The position numbers and the translations under genes were made by a program. A DNA stretch of 64,000 nt from contig NZ_CALJPC010000079.1 of assembly GCF_937981295.1 (NCBI RefSeq), forward strand, positions 1 to 64,000, read 5' to 3'. The stretch is from an uncultured Campylobacter sp. (GTDB lineage Bacteria > Campylobacterota > Campylobacteria > Campylobacterales > Campylobacteraceae). Under the pieces are notes generated by a model, which worked only from the letters and a program-made list of their open reading frames with translations, did not search any database and was not told the origin of the DNA. Positions 8,750-17,919 of the stretch are shown one piece after another (the first letter of the stretch is position 1; every line of letters begins with the position of its first letter).

Positions 8750-10152
8750 TATGCTTTCCCTATACGCGGACAGCTTTTGTATTCTTTGATTGCCCTAATA
8801 GCCAACCAGCTATAAAAAATCAGAGTTAATAGAAATAATAAAACTTCCGATAGCATGTTAAATATTTTAAATATATAAATTATACTAGGAAAGAATAAAA
8901 ATAACAAATAATAAAAATACCCTAAAAATAATTTTGGATATATTTTTTTGGAAACTATCATATATACAACGAATCTAAAAAATGAAATAACCGCTATACA
9001 ATATATAAAGAAGTAAAAATCAAAATAATATGCACAAAACAAAAGAGAAGATACGCTTAGCGCTCCTACAAATATCTCCAAATAAGAAAAATAATGACTT
9101 TTCCCAGAAATCTGAATATTTAATTCAAGAATTCTCGAAATCAATGTGCAATATCCGCTGAATAAAAATATGAATAGGAAGTGCTGATACTCTATATATT
9201 TCTCTCCCGCAAATATATATACGGCATAATATGAGCCCAAAATAAAAATGCACATCATAAATCCATATCCGTTAAAAATTATATTAAGCATCATCTTATA
9301 GATTCCGATAAAATTTTTTTCCTTATAAAATTTAAGGACTCTCTGAGAAAAAACTATATAAAGCGGATCAAACATAATATAAATAGTTGATGCGATTTTT
9401 TGATAAACCGAAAAAATTCCATTAAATTCTCTATTTAAAAAAACTTTATCAATGATAAATTGCGGGCTTAATGATGATAGGTATGACCCGACAATACCGG
9501 GCGCAATTTTTATGGAAAATAAAAAGGAATTTTTTATGATGTGATAATTTACGCCAAACAGCCAACCTTTAATAAAAAAGCTAAAATAACTAACCAGGGA
9601 GACAACTGTGCTAGAAAACAACATAGCATATATTATATTGATCGCATTACCCCCTATATCGTAATTTTTTATAATAAAATAAAATATAATTGTTAAGAGT
9701 ATCTTACTAATTATAATTACTCCATATTGCATATCCTTTTCTTCCAACCTTTTTTGATACTGTATAAGATATATCATGCTATCAGAAAATGACAAAATAG
9801 ACAAAGCAATAAAAATTTTCCAACTCAATAAATTAAAATAATTTATAATACACAATAACAATATACCCATAATTACATGAGAAAGAAATGTAACATTAAC
9901 GATGCCGCAAAATAATTTATATCTGGATTCTTCTGTAGAATATTCGTAGTAATATCTTGCGTATCCGGATTTAAATTCTAGCGATAGTAAAAAAGATAAA
10001 AATACATATATAGTCATGTACAGTCCATATGCACCCATATCATTCATGCTTAAAGTATGAGCAATATATGAAAAAAATAGTACAGATAAAATTTTTTCAA
10101 TCATCAAAAAAATAGTATATAAAGATATCGTCTTAAGAAACCTTTTAAGCAT
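8749..10152 (-). CDS. wzx: Wzx-type polysaccharide flippase
   Basis: A very hydrophobic 467-residue protein with about 12 to 14 predicted membrane helices, of the MOP/polysaccharide transporter superfamily. It opens MLKRFLKTISLYTIFLMIEK and contains LEFKSGYARYYYEY after the third helix, typical of Wzx-like flippases. It should move the undecaprenyl-linked repeat unit to the periplasmic side. Its base composition is far more AT-rich than the flanking housekeeping genes: 7 G/C in the 60 bases 9661-9720. It overlaps the upstream methyltransferase by 8 bases and the downstream gene by one. Confidence 0.85.
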   Translation of the reverse strand: MLKRFLKTISLYTIFLMIEKILSVLFFSYIAHTLSMNDMGAYGLYMTIYVFLSFLLSLEFKSGYARYYYEYSTEESRYKLFCGIVNVTFLSHVIMGILLLCIINYFNLLSWKIFIALSILSFSDSMIYLIQYQKRLEEKDMQYGVIIISKILLTIIFYFIIKNYDIGGNAINIIYAMLFSSTVVSLVSYFSFFIKGWLFGVNYHIIKNSFLFSIKIAPGIVGSYLSSLSPQFIIDKVFLNREFNGIFSVYQKIASTIYIMFDPLYIVFSQRVLKFYKEKNFIGIYKMMLNIIFNGYGFMMCIFILGSYYAVYIFAGEKYIEYQHFLFIFLFSGYCTLISRILELNIQISGKSHYFSYLEIFVGALSVSSLLFCAYYFDFYFFIYCIAVISFFRFVVYMIVSKKIYPKLFLGYFYYLLFLFFPSIIYIFKIFNMLSEVLLFLLTLIFYSWLAIRAIKEYKSCPRIGKA

Positions 10153-10843
10153 TCTCTACTTTCTTAAAAACATAGAAATACCCCAAGGAATTATTTTTAT
10201 ATTTATTTTTAAATACCTTTAATCTACCTATTAGATCTAAAAGTCTAAAAATTACGTTTATCGGCAAGTAAAATATAGGACCCAAAAAGGGTTCTATCCT
10301 GAGACTACTTAGTGTATTTCGTATAATTGATATAAAACAAAAGCCTACGTTTGCAAAATCTCCACCATATGTATCATATCTTATAAGTTCTAAATTCACT
10401 TTTTTTGCTAGCTTAATCATGGCATTTGGAGCAAATCTAAAAAAATCAAAGGGGGGATTATGTATGCTTGCATTTTGCGCTTCAAGAGCAAAATAATACC
10501 CACCATCTTTAAGCACTCTTGAAATTTCATAAAAAGTCTTCTTAATATAAAAAGAATCATCTAAAACAAAAACTGTCATAATTGCATCAAAATTATCATT
10601 CTCGCAAGGGATATTTTCAGAGCTACCTATTATATCCGGATTTGCATATTCGCATTCACACACATCAAGACCTACGTAATCAGATTTTTTTAGTAATTTC
10701 TTATATGGTTTTTTTCCGCAACCTATATCTAAAATTTTATACTTAGAATCAAAAAAAGAATCTATTGTCGCTATATATTTTATAACGTCTTTTAACAAGA
10801 ATCTATATCCGGTAATCAAAGAAAAATGTCTGTCAAAATACAT
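10145..10843 (-). CDS. Class I SAM-dependent methyltransferase
   Basis: Rossmann-fold methyltransferase of 232 residues. Motif I reads ILDIGCGKKPYKKLL, followed by YVGLDV (motif II acidic residue), then FDAIMTVFVLDDSFYIKKTFYEISRVLKDGGYYF, the motif IV-V pattern of the Methyltransf_11 group. ATG 10843 is taken as the start because AGGGGA lies eight bases upstream; an upstream in-frame ATG at 10879 would overlap the preceding gene by 47 bases. It may methylate a sugar or a lipid-linked intermediate. Substrate unknown. Confidence 0.78.
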   Translation of the reverse strand: MYFDRHFSLITGYRFLLKDVIKYIATIDSFFDSKYKILDIGCGKKPYKKLLKKSDYVGLDVCECEYANPDIIGSSENIPCENDNFDAIMTVFVLDDSFYIKKTFYEISRVLKDGGYYFALEAQNASIHNPPFDFFRFAPNAMIKLAKKVNLELIRYDTYGGDFANVGFCFISIIRNTLSSLRIEPFLGPIFYLPINVIFRLLDLIGRLKVFKNKYKNNSLGYFYVFKKVENA

Positions 10844-11936
10844 CTTTATGTCCCCTATATGTTCCTTCGACCAAATCATTAAAAAGCCATCTATTATTTT
10901 TCATAAAGCCTTCATAAATTTCTTTAGTTTGTATGTTTTCTAAGTACCTATGCTTCGAGATAAATGTTAGAAGCATTTTCCAATTACCTTTATATCTTAT
11001 TTCAAACACTCCGTCTCCCATATCTAAAATATCGGTATTATTATAGCTCTCGTAATAATTAGCACATTCGCTAAAAGTAGCATACCAAACATCTTTATTC
11101 CTTAAATAGCCAAAGAGAAAATCTAAAGAATTTATATCATCATAAACATTTGGTGTTTGCCTCTTTCCATCTGGTCTAGCATTCATAAAATGCTCCGCTA
11201 TACTAATCGCATATCTACTTTTCATCATTTTTTCTATCTTTACGATATTTAGCAAGTGTTTAATTTTACTTTTTATTGCATTTCCTCCATATATAAAAGC
11301 ATCACCGCTTATATTTGACGGCATTTTTATAATTTTATTATCGCCATACTTCAAAGAAATGTTATTGGTAAAAGGCTTAAAGTCAAAGGACCACCAACGA
11401 AATTTTAAGTCAATTAGTCCTCCAACCAAATCCTCTCTGAAACTATAGCACGGAGTCCTTCCTCCCAAAATTTGGTAGCCAAATGTTTTTTTGAAAAGAT
11501 CTAAATCGTTTTTTATAATATTAAAATATTCGCTCGGAGAATACTGCTCAAATTCTCTGCACCATTTTCTATCCATCAATGTAGCATTTGAATATCCATG
11601 ATTATGTCCATGGTATGCTATCTCATCAGATCTACCAAGAATAGAATTTAATAGCTTTAAAAAATCATCATTATTGTATATAGATCCAGTTTTACCGTTA
11701 TCTAAATATGTTGAGTGCGAATTCATTACCAAAAAATATGTAACTCTAATTTCCGGATATTTATTTAATAAATAGTTTACAAAATAATTGTATAGACCTC
11801 CATCACCTAATCCAAGATAACCGCAATCACATTGCTCTCTTAAAAAACGTGACTGACATTTTGAATTTGTAATATCGTCTATGCCGAAAATAATGGGGGA
11901 GGTTTTATCTAAAAACCATTTCGCTTTACTAATCAT
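10833..11936 (-). CDS. Polysaccharide deacetylase-like protein (NodB-related)
   Basis: A 367-residue protein with features of the carbohydrate esterase 4 fold. An early acidic pair lies in IIFGIDDIT near residue 20 (motif 1, catalytic base and metal ligand), and DEIAYHGHNHGYSN near residue 120 matches the HxxxH metal motif 2. A later RTPCYSFRED segment resembles motif 3 (RxPY). Such proteins remove N- or O-acetyl groups, here perhaps from an N-acetylated hexosamine in the glycan. The start at 11936 gives an 8-base overlap (ATGATTAG) with the upstream methyltransferase; an earlier ATG at 11975 is less likely. Cytoplasmic as written, with no signal peptide. Confidence 0.66.
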   Translation of the reverse strand: MISKAKWFLDKTSPIIFGIDDITNSKCQSRFLREQCDCGYLGLGDGGLYNYFVNYLLNKYPEIRVTYFLVMNSHSTYLDNGKTGSIYNNDDFLKLLNSILGRSDEIAYHGHNHGYSNATLMDRKWCREFEQYSPSEYFNIIKNDLDLFKKTFGYQILGGRTPCYSFREDLVGGLIDLKFRWWSFDFKPFTNNISLKYGDNKIIKMPSNISGDAFIYGGNAIKSKIKHLLNIVKIEKMMKSRYAISIAEHFMNARPDGKRQTPNVYDDINSLDFLFGYLRNKDVWYATFSECANYYESYNNTDILDMGDGVFEIRYKGNWKMLLTFISKHRYLENIQTKEIYEGFMKNNRWLFNDLVEGTYRGHKDVF

Positions 11937-12615
11937 CTCTACTCTTTGCTTTAGCAATAAAAAATAGACCGTCATAATTTTGTCTTTTAGTGAACCGGTA
12001 TACTAATATTCTTTTCAAAATTTTAATATAATCTAAAAAGGATTTTGTCTTAAAAAACATATTTTTGTTTTCTGAGTAATAATAGTCATATTTTTTCTCC
12101 ACATATCCTTTTCTGTCCAATAATTGCTTTAATGTCTCAAAGCTATACCAACAAACATGCTCTTTATTTAACCATAAATTTTCGAGCTTTCCAGACTTTA
12201 TTAGTCTAATACGCTCATTAGACCAAGGATTTGGCGTAGTGATGATTAATAATGATTCATCATGCATAAACCTTTTTATACCATCCAGCATTAGGCCAGG
12301 ATTTTCAATATGCTCAATCAGTTCTCCACATACCACAATATCAAATTTATCTTGATATTCAAGCTTATCCAGTTGAGTAACATCTGCGTAATATGCAATA
12401 TATCCGTATTTATCTTTCAAAATTTCTACATCTTCTTGCAAATAATCGAAACCGACCAAGGAGCTAGCAACTTCTGCAATTTTACTATGAAGCCAATCGT
12501 TGGATTTGATTTTTTGTTCATACAACTTATGCTGTATAAATCCTAGGTGTAAAACTTTTTTATCACAACATATTTTTATTATTTCATCTTTTCTAAAAAT
12601 CACATTATCTAACAT
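11929..12615 (-). CDS. Class I SAM-dependent methyltransferase
   Basis: A 228-residue protein whose first part carries VLHLGFIQHK and a VGFDYLQEDVEIL segment, then KFDIVVCGELIEHIENPGLML followed by LLIITTPNPWSN, the typical order of Methyltransf_11/23 enzymes. The first SAM motif is divergent: LHLGFIQH rather than VLDxGxGxG. It may recognise SAM in an unusual way or have lost activity. AAAGGA precedes the ATG by seven bases, and the start overlaps the upstream glycosyltransferase stop by 7 bases. With the gene two downstream it makes a methyltransferase / deacetylase / methyltransferase trio. Confidence 0.72.
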   Translation of the reverse strand: MLDNVIFRKDEIIKICCDKKVLHLGFIQHKLYEQKIKSNDWLHSKIAEVASSLVGFDYLQEDVEILKDKYGYIAYYADVTQLDKLEYQDKFDIVVCGELIEHIENPGLMLDGIKRFMHDESLLIITTPNPWSNERIRLIKSGKLENLWLNKEHVCWYSFETLKQLLDRKGYVEKKYDYYYSENKNMFFKTKSFLDYIKILKRILVYRFTKRQNYDGLFFIAKAKSRDD

Positions 12616-13583
12616 AAAACGTCCTTTACTTTATCACATAAATCATCTAAATTTCTATTTTTAAACAAAATTGTTCCCTCTGGCCTATCACATACATCAC
12701 TAGCTATCGCAGGGCATTTAAAATATAAAGCCTCTCTAATGCTAAGGGCATCGCCATCGGTATTCGTAGGTCTTATCATTAAACTAGCCTTTTTAAATAT
12801 AGGCCAAAGCTCTTTTTGCCCAGTCAGAAAATAAAAATTTTCCTCTAAATTTAACTCTTTTATACGCAGATGCATTTTATCTATATACTCCGTATTAACC
12901 TTTTCGTTTGCTAGTGCGAAAACAAATCCCAAATTTGGATATACGTTTTTTAGCTTAGCCGTAAGTTCTATGCACATATCAAGTCCGTATAGGTCGGTAT
13001 TTTTATAAAAAGATATTTGAAATGCGTTTGCCGTTATTATTCGCGTCTTACTTTTTATAAAATCGTAAAAAGATTCTGGGTAGGTAGCTAAAATTTTATC
13101 TTCCTCCTCTAACGGCGGCGGCAAAAAAGCATGCTCGATTATAATGCTTTTTGGAATATGCAAATCTCTACTTTTGTAATCGTCTAAAATATGTTTATTA
13201 ACTACCACCAAAACATCTACGTAATGAAAAAAAACCCTATAAACCAATGCCTTAAATTTAGAAGACTCTTCAAACAACCTTGGATTATGGCTAGTGGCAA
13301 TTAAATCAAAATTTTTAAAAAGTCTAGCAATCATAAGCATAAAAGCTATCGTTATGCTAAACGAGTGGATATTTATAGCTCGAAATTTTGTCCTACACAA
13401 TACTGCAAACAAATCGATATATTTTTTAAAACTATTTTTGGACACATCAAATACTTGCGAATTATCTAGCGACTTACTAAGCCTATAAATATAAACCGAC
13501 ACTCCGCCAAGAGGAGGCGGATACGGTCCGATTATTAAAACTTTATCGTATTTTTTAAGCCTATCTTGCACTAACGAACTCAT
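12609..13583 (-). CDS. GT4-like glycosyltransferase
   Basis: A 324-residue GT-B-like protein. The amino domain has VLIIGPYPPPLGGVSVYIYRL, the standard acceptor loop of family 4, and INIHSFSI. The carboxy end shows KKASLMIRPTNTDGDALSIREALYFKCPAIASD, a variant of the EX7E nucleotide-binding region. The start is taken at 13583, where ATGA overlaps the stop of the upstream oxidoreductase; an earlier ATG at 13622 would add 13 residues without family support. It is the transferase most closely tied to the oxidoreductase fusion. Sugar unknown. Confidence 0.78.
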   Translation of the reverse strand: MSSLVQDRLKKYDKVLIIGPYPPPLGGVSVYIYRLSKSLDNSQVFDVSKNSFKKYIDLFAVLCRTKFRAINIHSFSITIAFMLMIARLFKNFDLIATSHNPRLFEESSKFKALVYRVFFHYVDVLVVVNKHILDDYKSRDLHIPKSIIIEHAFLPPPLEEEDKILATYPESFYDFIKSKTRIITANAFQISFYKNTDLYGLDMCIELTAKLKNVYPNLGFVFALANEKVNTEYIDKMHLRIKELNLEENFYFLTGQKELWPIFKKASLMIRPTNTDGDALSIREALYFKCPAIASDVCDRPEGTILFKNRNLDDLCDKVKDVLC

Positions 13584-15709
13584 ATCAAAAACGAAATCTC
13601 CGTCGTCTGCACCATATCCCAAAGCTCTATCGGCCAGTTTTTTTTGCTGCCTTTTAGAGCCCCAAATAGCGCCTCGAGCTCTTCAAGCTGCCCCTTTTGG
13701 CTTACGCTCGTTGAAATTTCTTTCAAGCCCACTCCGTATCCTTTTAGGCTTTTATAATCGTCCAAAACGATGCTCTTGCCGTCGAAGTGGATCTCCATAA
13801 ATTCCTTGCTTAGCTCCTTGCTGCCATTTGCGAAATACTCGATATTTGCCACCGAGCCGTCTTTATATTTTAAGACGATGGATTTATTGTCCTCGGCGCT
13901 ATATTTTTCATTACTCGGCGTGATAGCTTGCGAAAATACGCTCTCTACTTCGCTACCCGTTAGCGCCGTCATCAGATCTATTATGTGGCACGCTTCGCCC
14001 ACCATTCTACCGCCGTTTTCATGCACCCAGTGATCCATCGGTATGTAGCCCGCGTTCATTCTATATCTAATTATCATCGGATTTATTCTAGCGCTCGTAT
14101 GCTTTTTTATCTCCTGCGCATAAGCGCTAAATCGCCTGTTAAATCCCACGAATAAAAGGGGCTTGTCGCCTTCCCCTTCGTAAAATTTCTTTATCTTTTC
14201 CAGCTCATCTTTATTCGTCGCAAGCGGCTTTTCTACAAATACGTTTTTGCCCGCTTCAAGCGCCTTTAGAGTAAGCTCCGCATGGCTATCGTGCCTTGTG
14301 GAGATGATCACCAGATCAACGTTTTTATCGTTTAAAATATCGTCTAAATTTGAAGTAGCGTAGCTTGCTCCATATTGCTGAGCCACCGCCTTTGCCTTAT
14401 GTCCGCTTCGGTTCATGATCGCGTAAATTTTATATTTATCCGCAAGCTTTGAGATATTAGGCAGGTGCATCCCGGTAGCAAATCCGCCGACTCCGACGAA
14501 CGCTACGTTTATCACATCCCTGTTTACTGGCGCGGAACTTATGATGATTTTTTTATCGTGATTTAGATAGCTATCAAGCTCGGCTAAATTTGCCTCGCCG
14601 TAATCAAGCAAAACCATAAGCGGCTTATTCTGCGAAGTCTGTAGCGACTCAAACGCCTCCGTTACCTGCTCGATAGGATATTTTGCGTCTATGAGCTTAT
14701 CCAGCTTGATCAAATTTTCATTTACCAGCCTTAGATACTCGCTCATGTTTCGATTTTCGGTCCATCTTACGTAGCTAAACGGATAATCAAGCCCCTGCTC
14801 TTCGTAGCTCTTGTCGTAGCGACCGGGGCCATAGGATGTGGAGATGAGGAAATCAAGCTCCTTTTTATACATATCCTCTCTATTTATCTGCATGCCGGCA
14901 ACGCCTACAAGCACCACTCTGCCCTTTTTCTTGCACATCTGGAAGCTTTGCGATAGCGGCTCGCTGCTGCTCGTAGCAGCGGTAAATAGCACTCCATCGG
15001 CGCCGTATCCGCCGCTCCAAGACGCAACGACGTCTAATAAATCGTCTTTTGACGGGTTTATGACGAGCTCAGCGCCGTACTGCTTAGCTATCTGCAAGCG
15101 CCTATCGTCAAAATCGCTGACAGCAACCCTCACGCCTGAAATTTTAAGCATCTGTACCGCAAGAAGCCCTAATATCCCAGCTCCCACGACTACGCAGGTC
15201 TCGCCCAGCCTCAGATCGATCCGCCTAACGCCTTGCATCGCTATGCCGCCTAGCGTCACGGTGCAAGCCCGCTCAAAGTCCATATCCTGCGGCATTTTCA
15301 TAACTAAATTTTTAGGCACGTCTACGTATTCTGCGTGATTCGCAAGCCCTGCACCGGCTGCAGCGACGCGCTCACCGATTTCAAAATTTGAAACGCCCTC
15401 TCCGACCGCTATGACGACGCCGCTAAGCGAATAGCCAGTAGGATTTCCGCTATCAAGCTTACCTTTTACCTTCGCATAGACGCTGGCTATGCCGTCGGAT
15501 TTCACCATATTGATGACTTTTTTTACGTTCTCCGGTTGCTCCAAAGCCCTTCTGATTAGGCTTTTACCGCTATTTGATACGCCGCTTATCTCGGTGCCCG
15601 CCGATATGCAGCTATTTACTACTTTTATAAGAACGCATCCCCTTGAAACGCTTGGAGCAGGGATCTGCTCTGCTAAAACCTTACCTTTTTTAACTATTGC
15701 TTGTATCAC
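13580..15709 (-). CDS. Bi-domain oxidoreductase: zinc-ADH-like fused to Gfo/Idh/MocA-like
   Basis: A 709-residue fusion. Residues 1-345 form a medium-chain alcohol dehydrogenase-like domain with SCISAGTEISG and VVVGAGILGLLAVQML (Rossmann fold). Residues about 375-709 form a Gfo/Idh/MocA domain with VAFVGVGGFATGMHLPN, VIISTRHDSHAEL, VFVEKPLAT and GEACHIIDLMTALTG. Such fusions occur in polysaccharide clusters, often next to heparinase II/III-like genes as here, and are thought to act on nucleotide or polymer-bound sugars, perhaps by paired oxidation and reduction. No precise reaction is known. The start is GTG (GTGA overlaps the upstream stop). Confidence 0.84.
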   Translation of the reverse strand: MIQAIVKKGKVLAEQIPAPSVSRGCVLIKVVNSCISAGTEISGVSNSGKSLIRRALEQPENVKKVINMVKSDGIASVYAKVKGKLDSGNPTGYSLSGVVIAVGEGVSNFEIGERVAAAGAGLANHAEYVDVPKNLVMKMPQDMDFERACTVTLGGIAMQGVRRIDLRLGETCVVVGAGILGLLAVQMLKISGVRVAVSDFDDRRLQIAKQYGAELVINPSKDDLLDVVASWSGGYGADGVLFTAATSSSEPLSQSFQMCKKKGRVVLVGVAGMQINREDMYKKELDFLISTSYGPGRYDKSYEEQGLDYPFSYVRWTENRNMSEYLRLVNENLIKLDKLIDAKYPIEQVTEAFESLQTSQNKPLMVLLDYGEANLAELDSYLNHDKKIIISSAPVNRDVINVAFVGVGGFATGMHLPNISKLADKYKIYAIMNRSGHKAKAVAQQYGASYATSNLDDILNDKNVDLVIISTRHDSHAELTLKALEAGKNVFVEKPLATNKDELEKIKKFYEGEGDKPLLFVGFNRRFSAYAQEIKKHTSARINPMIIRYRMNAGYIPMDHWVHENGGRMVGEACHIIDLMTALTGSEVESVFSQAITPSNEKYSAEDNKSIVLKYKDGSVANIEYFANGSKELSKEFMEIHFDGKSIVLDDYKSLKGYGVGLKEISTSVSQKGQLEELEALFGALKGSKKNWPIELWDMVQTTEISFLI

Positions 15710-16836
15710 GTTGAAAACCCTTTTTCATTGATATAATTATCTATATAATAGATTGCGAAAATTACGCTAAACGATATAAATCCTATTAGATACTCTATAG
15801 AAGGTATAACCAAAAATCCAAAAATCGAATTAAAGCCCAGTGCGCATAAGCACGGAATAAGAAATTCTTTTTTCTTTTTATTTAGTGAGGCACAAAAACA
15901 ATAAAATCCGATATTTGAAAAAATCAAAAAATATAAAAGCATAACACCGAATTTTGCCCCAAAATTTTGTATCGCAATCATCTTATGTTCTTTAATAAAT
16001 TTAAATGTTTCATTTTTTAATACCTCTTCATACTCTTTTGATAAATACCCAATACTAGGATCTATCGAATAAACCTTTTGCATAGCTACCTCGTCAAGAT
16101 AGCGCGGTATATACTCGTTATCCACATATCCTAAACCAACATATACAGAATGCCAAAAAGCATGTTTAGTATTTAAATTAGCATTTTGATTGAGCTCCAA
16201 CAAATTATAATTAACACTTTTTTCATATATTATATGGAGAATATTGGCAAATAATAAAGTAGCAACTATAAAAAATATATAAAAATATCTTTTTGATATT
16301 TTTGAATTTATAATCAAATATACAACTATAAAAAGTATAGTTGGAACAAAAGAATAGGAGCGTATTGAATTTGATATTGCAGAAAAAGCAGATAAAATAA
16401 ATAGTGCAAGTATTATACTGATTACTTTATTATTATTCATTAAATATAAAAAAATAGGGATAAAAGATGACATAAAATAAAATACTATATAAACATCACC
16501 TACTTTATAAACTAGACAAGTAAGTATTAAAGTTACTACTACCGAAATAAATTTGCTCAGTCTTTTTTTTAGAAACAAAAACCAGCCTACACAAAATATC
16601 AAAAAACCAAATCCAATAAATAAAACATGAAATACAATAATGATTTCTTCTACATTTAAGTTAAAAATTTTATACATAATCTGTGCAAAATAATATAAAC
16701 CTTTATCATCCCCTCCTCGTGACAGGTTATCAAAACCATAGTTATAATATGCAATTCCTATAGACCCTGTTTTATCAACGCCATCAATTGCGCATTTTAT
16801 ATCGCTTATCCTTTCTCCCATAATAGTTTTAATCAT
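15706..16836 (-). CDS. Polytopic membrane protein; candidate GT-C transferase of a Gtr module or Wzy polymerase
   Basis: A 376-residue protein with about eight to nine hydrophobic helices. A hydrophilic loop near residues 215-285 includes FWHSVYVGLGYVDNEY and YLSKEYEEVLKNETFKFI. The amino end has IAYYNYGFDNL and DDKGLYYFAQIMYKIFNL, reminiscent of the first periplasmic loop of GT-C enzymes. Next to GtrA and GtrB it could be the serotype-specific transferase that takes sugar from polyprenyl phosphate. It is also the only polymerase-like gene here besides the two large GT-C-like proteins. AT-rich. The ATG overlaps the gtrA stop by 8 bases. Family membership not certain. Confidence 0.6.
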   Translation of the reverse strand: MIKTIMGERISDIKCAIDGVDKTGSIGIAYYNYGFDNLSRGGDDKGLYYFAQIMYKIFNLNVEEIIIVFHVLFIGFGFLIFCVGWFLFLKKRLSKFISVVVTLILTCLVYKVGDVYIVFYFMSSFIPIFLYLMNNNKVISIILALFILSAFSAISNSIRSYSFVPTILFIVVYLIINSKISKRYFYIFFIVATLLFANILHIIYEKSVNYNLLELNQNANLNTKHAFWHSVYVGLGYVDNEYIPRYLDEVAMQKVYSIDPSIGYLSKEYEEVLKNETFKFIKEHKMIAIQNFGAKFGVMLLYFLIFSNIGFYCFCASLNKKKKEFLIPCLCALGFNSIFGFLVIPSIEYLIGFISFSVIFAIYYIDNYINEKGFST

Positions 16837-17233
16837 TTAACATAGCCTTTTTTCTTGGATCACTATGGAAAACCCATTTTTTAGACAGCAAATATCCTAT
16901 GAAGAAATATATAAAACCTCCAAATATTTGACTAATATACACATTTATATCAAGAAATCGATAAGAGAAGGACATGACAACTAGATTAGAAGCGTACGAA
17001 ATCCCCATTGAAACTATAAATTTAAATATTTGTAAATTATTCTTCGTTTTATCGTTAAAACTAAAATATTTATTTAAATAGAACGATATAAATATCGAAA
17101 TAAAATAGCCGATAAAATTGCTTATTTCTGCAACTACCCCAACATAGAGTAAAATAAAAATTATAACATATCCAAATACGGAGTTGATGGCGCCTACACA
17201 CAAGTACTTCAATAGTGAAATATCGTAGCACAT
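16829..17233 (-). CDS. GtrA-family membrane protein (lipid-linked sugar flippase)
   Basis: A small protein (134 residues) with four membrane helices. LLKYLCVGAINSVFGYVII is the typical GtrA opening, FYLNKYFSF sits mid-protein, and the end has YLLSKKWVFHS. GtrA proteins are thought to flip polyprenyl-phosphate-linked hexose made by a GtrB partner, which lies two genes upstream. The start is set at ATG 17233, sharing one base with the upstream stop (TGATG); a 17-codon longer form overlaps the previous gene with no family support. Confidence 0.85.
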   Translation of the reverse strand: MCYDISLLKYLCVGAINSVFGYVIIFILLYVGVVAEISNFIGYFISIFISFYLNKYFSFNDKTKNNLQIFKFIVSMGISYASNLVVMSFSYRFLDINVYISQIFGGFIYFFIGYLLSKKWVFHSDPRKKAMLND

Positions 17234-17919
17234 CAAATATGCTTTTTGACAGAGATATAATACTGGCCGCCTAGTGGAAGCCATTTAATAAATTTTTCCA
17301 AAAAGGAAAGGCGTTTTAAAATAGGTGGGAAAAATAGTGTATAGGCGCTTGCATTCTTTTTAAATCCGGCCTGCATAAAAATAGTTTGTAATTCCCTTTT
17401 TGATAGCAAAACTGCATCATTGTCAAATTCACACGTAGATACCATATACCTTGTAAGCGGATTATACGGATTATGCTCAAAAACTATAACATCACAATTA
17501 TCGGCAGCTAATTTAAATATGTTTAATGTAATATCATTGCGCAGACTTGGTTCTATATGGTGATATACACCTGCTATAAAAATTACATCAAAACAACCAT
17601 TATATCTCATTAACTTTTCTTCAGATTCTATAATTGATATCTCTTTATTATTTTGCTTGGCTATTTCCAAACTTTCTTTTGAGATATCAAATCCAAAAAT
17701 AGACGATTTGCGAAATACTCTTGCTATATACGGCAAATTTCTACCTATACCACAGCCATATTCTAATATTTTTAAATTTTGATTATCTCTTTTTACTATA
17801 TTACTTAATATTTTTATCTTATATTCTGCGTAATATTTTATATCACCAAAATTCTTATGTTGGTTTTGCATTATAGCATCATAGTCTTTACTGTACTCAT
17901 CAAAATTAACTTTTTTCAT
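17233..17919 (-). CDS. Class I SAM-dependent methyltransferase
   Basis: A 228-residue methyltransferase with motif I ILEYGCGIGRNLPYI, motif II FGFDISKESLEIAK, and CFDVIFIAGVYHHIEPSLRND for motif IV with the following loop. This order fits the ubiE/Methyltransf_25 group. It sits between gtrB and gtrA, an unusual place, so it may modify the lipid-linked sugar or its acceptor. The ATG at 17919 is preferred to a TTG one codon upstream. It overlaps the gtrB stop by 14 bases. Confidence 0.82.
   Translation of the reverse strand: MKKVNFDEYSKDYDAIMQNQHKNFGDIKYYAEYKIKILSNIVKRDNQNLKILEYGCGIGRNLPYIARVFRKSSIFGFDISKESLEIAKQNNKEISIIESEEKLMRYNGCFDVIFIAGVYHHIEPSLRNDITLNIFKLAADNCDVIVFEHNPYNPLTRYMVSTCEFDNDAVLLSKRELQTIFMQAGFKKNASAYTLFFPPILKRLSFLEKFIKWLPLGGQYYISVKKHI

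Noticed and set aside
10449..10456. Possible phase-variable poly-G tract in the methyltransferase gene
   Set aside because: Only six G in a row; Campylobacter contingency tracts are normally eight or more. No longer G or C run was seen in the cluster.
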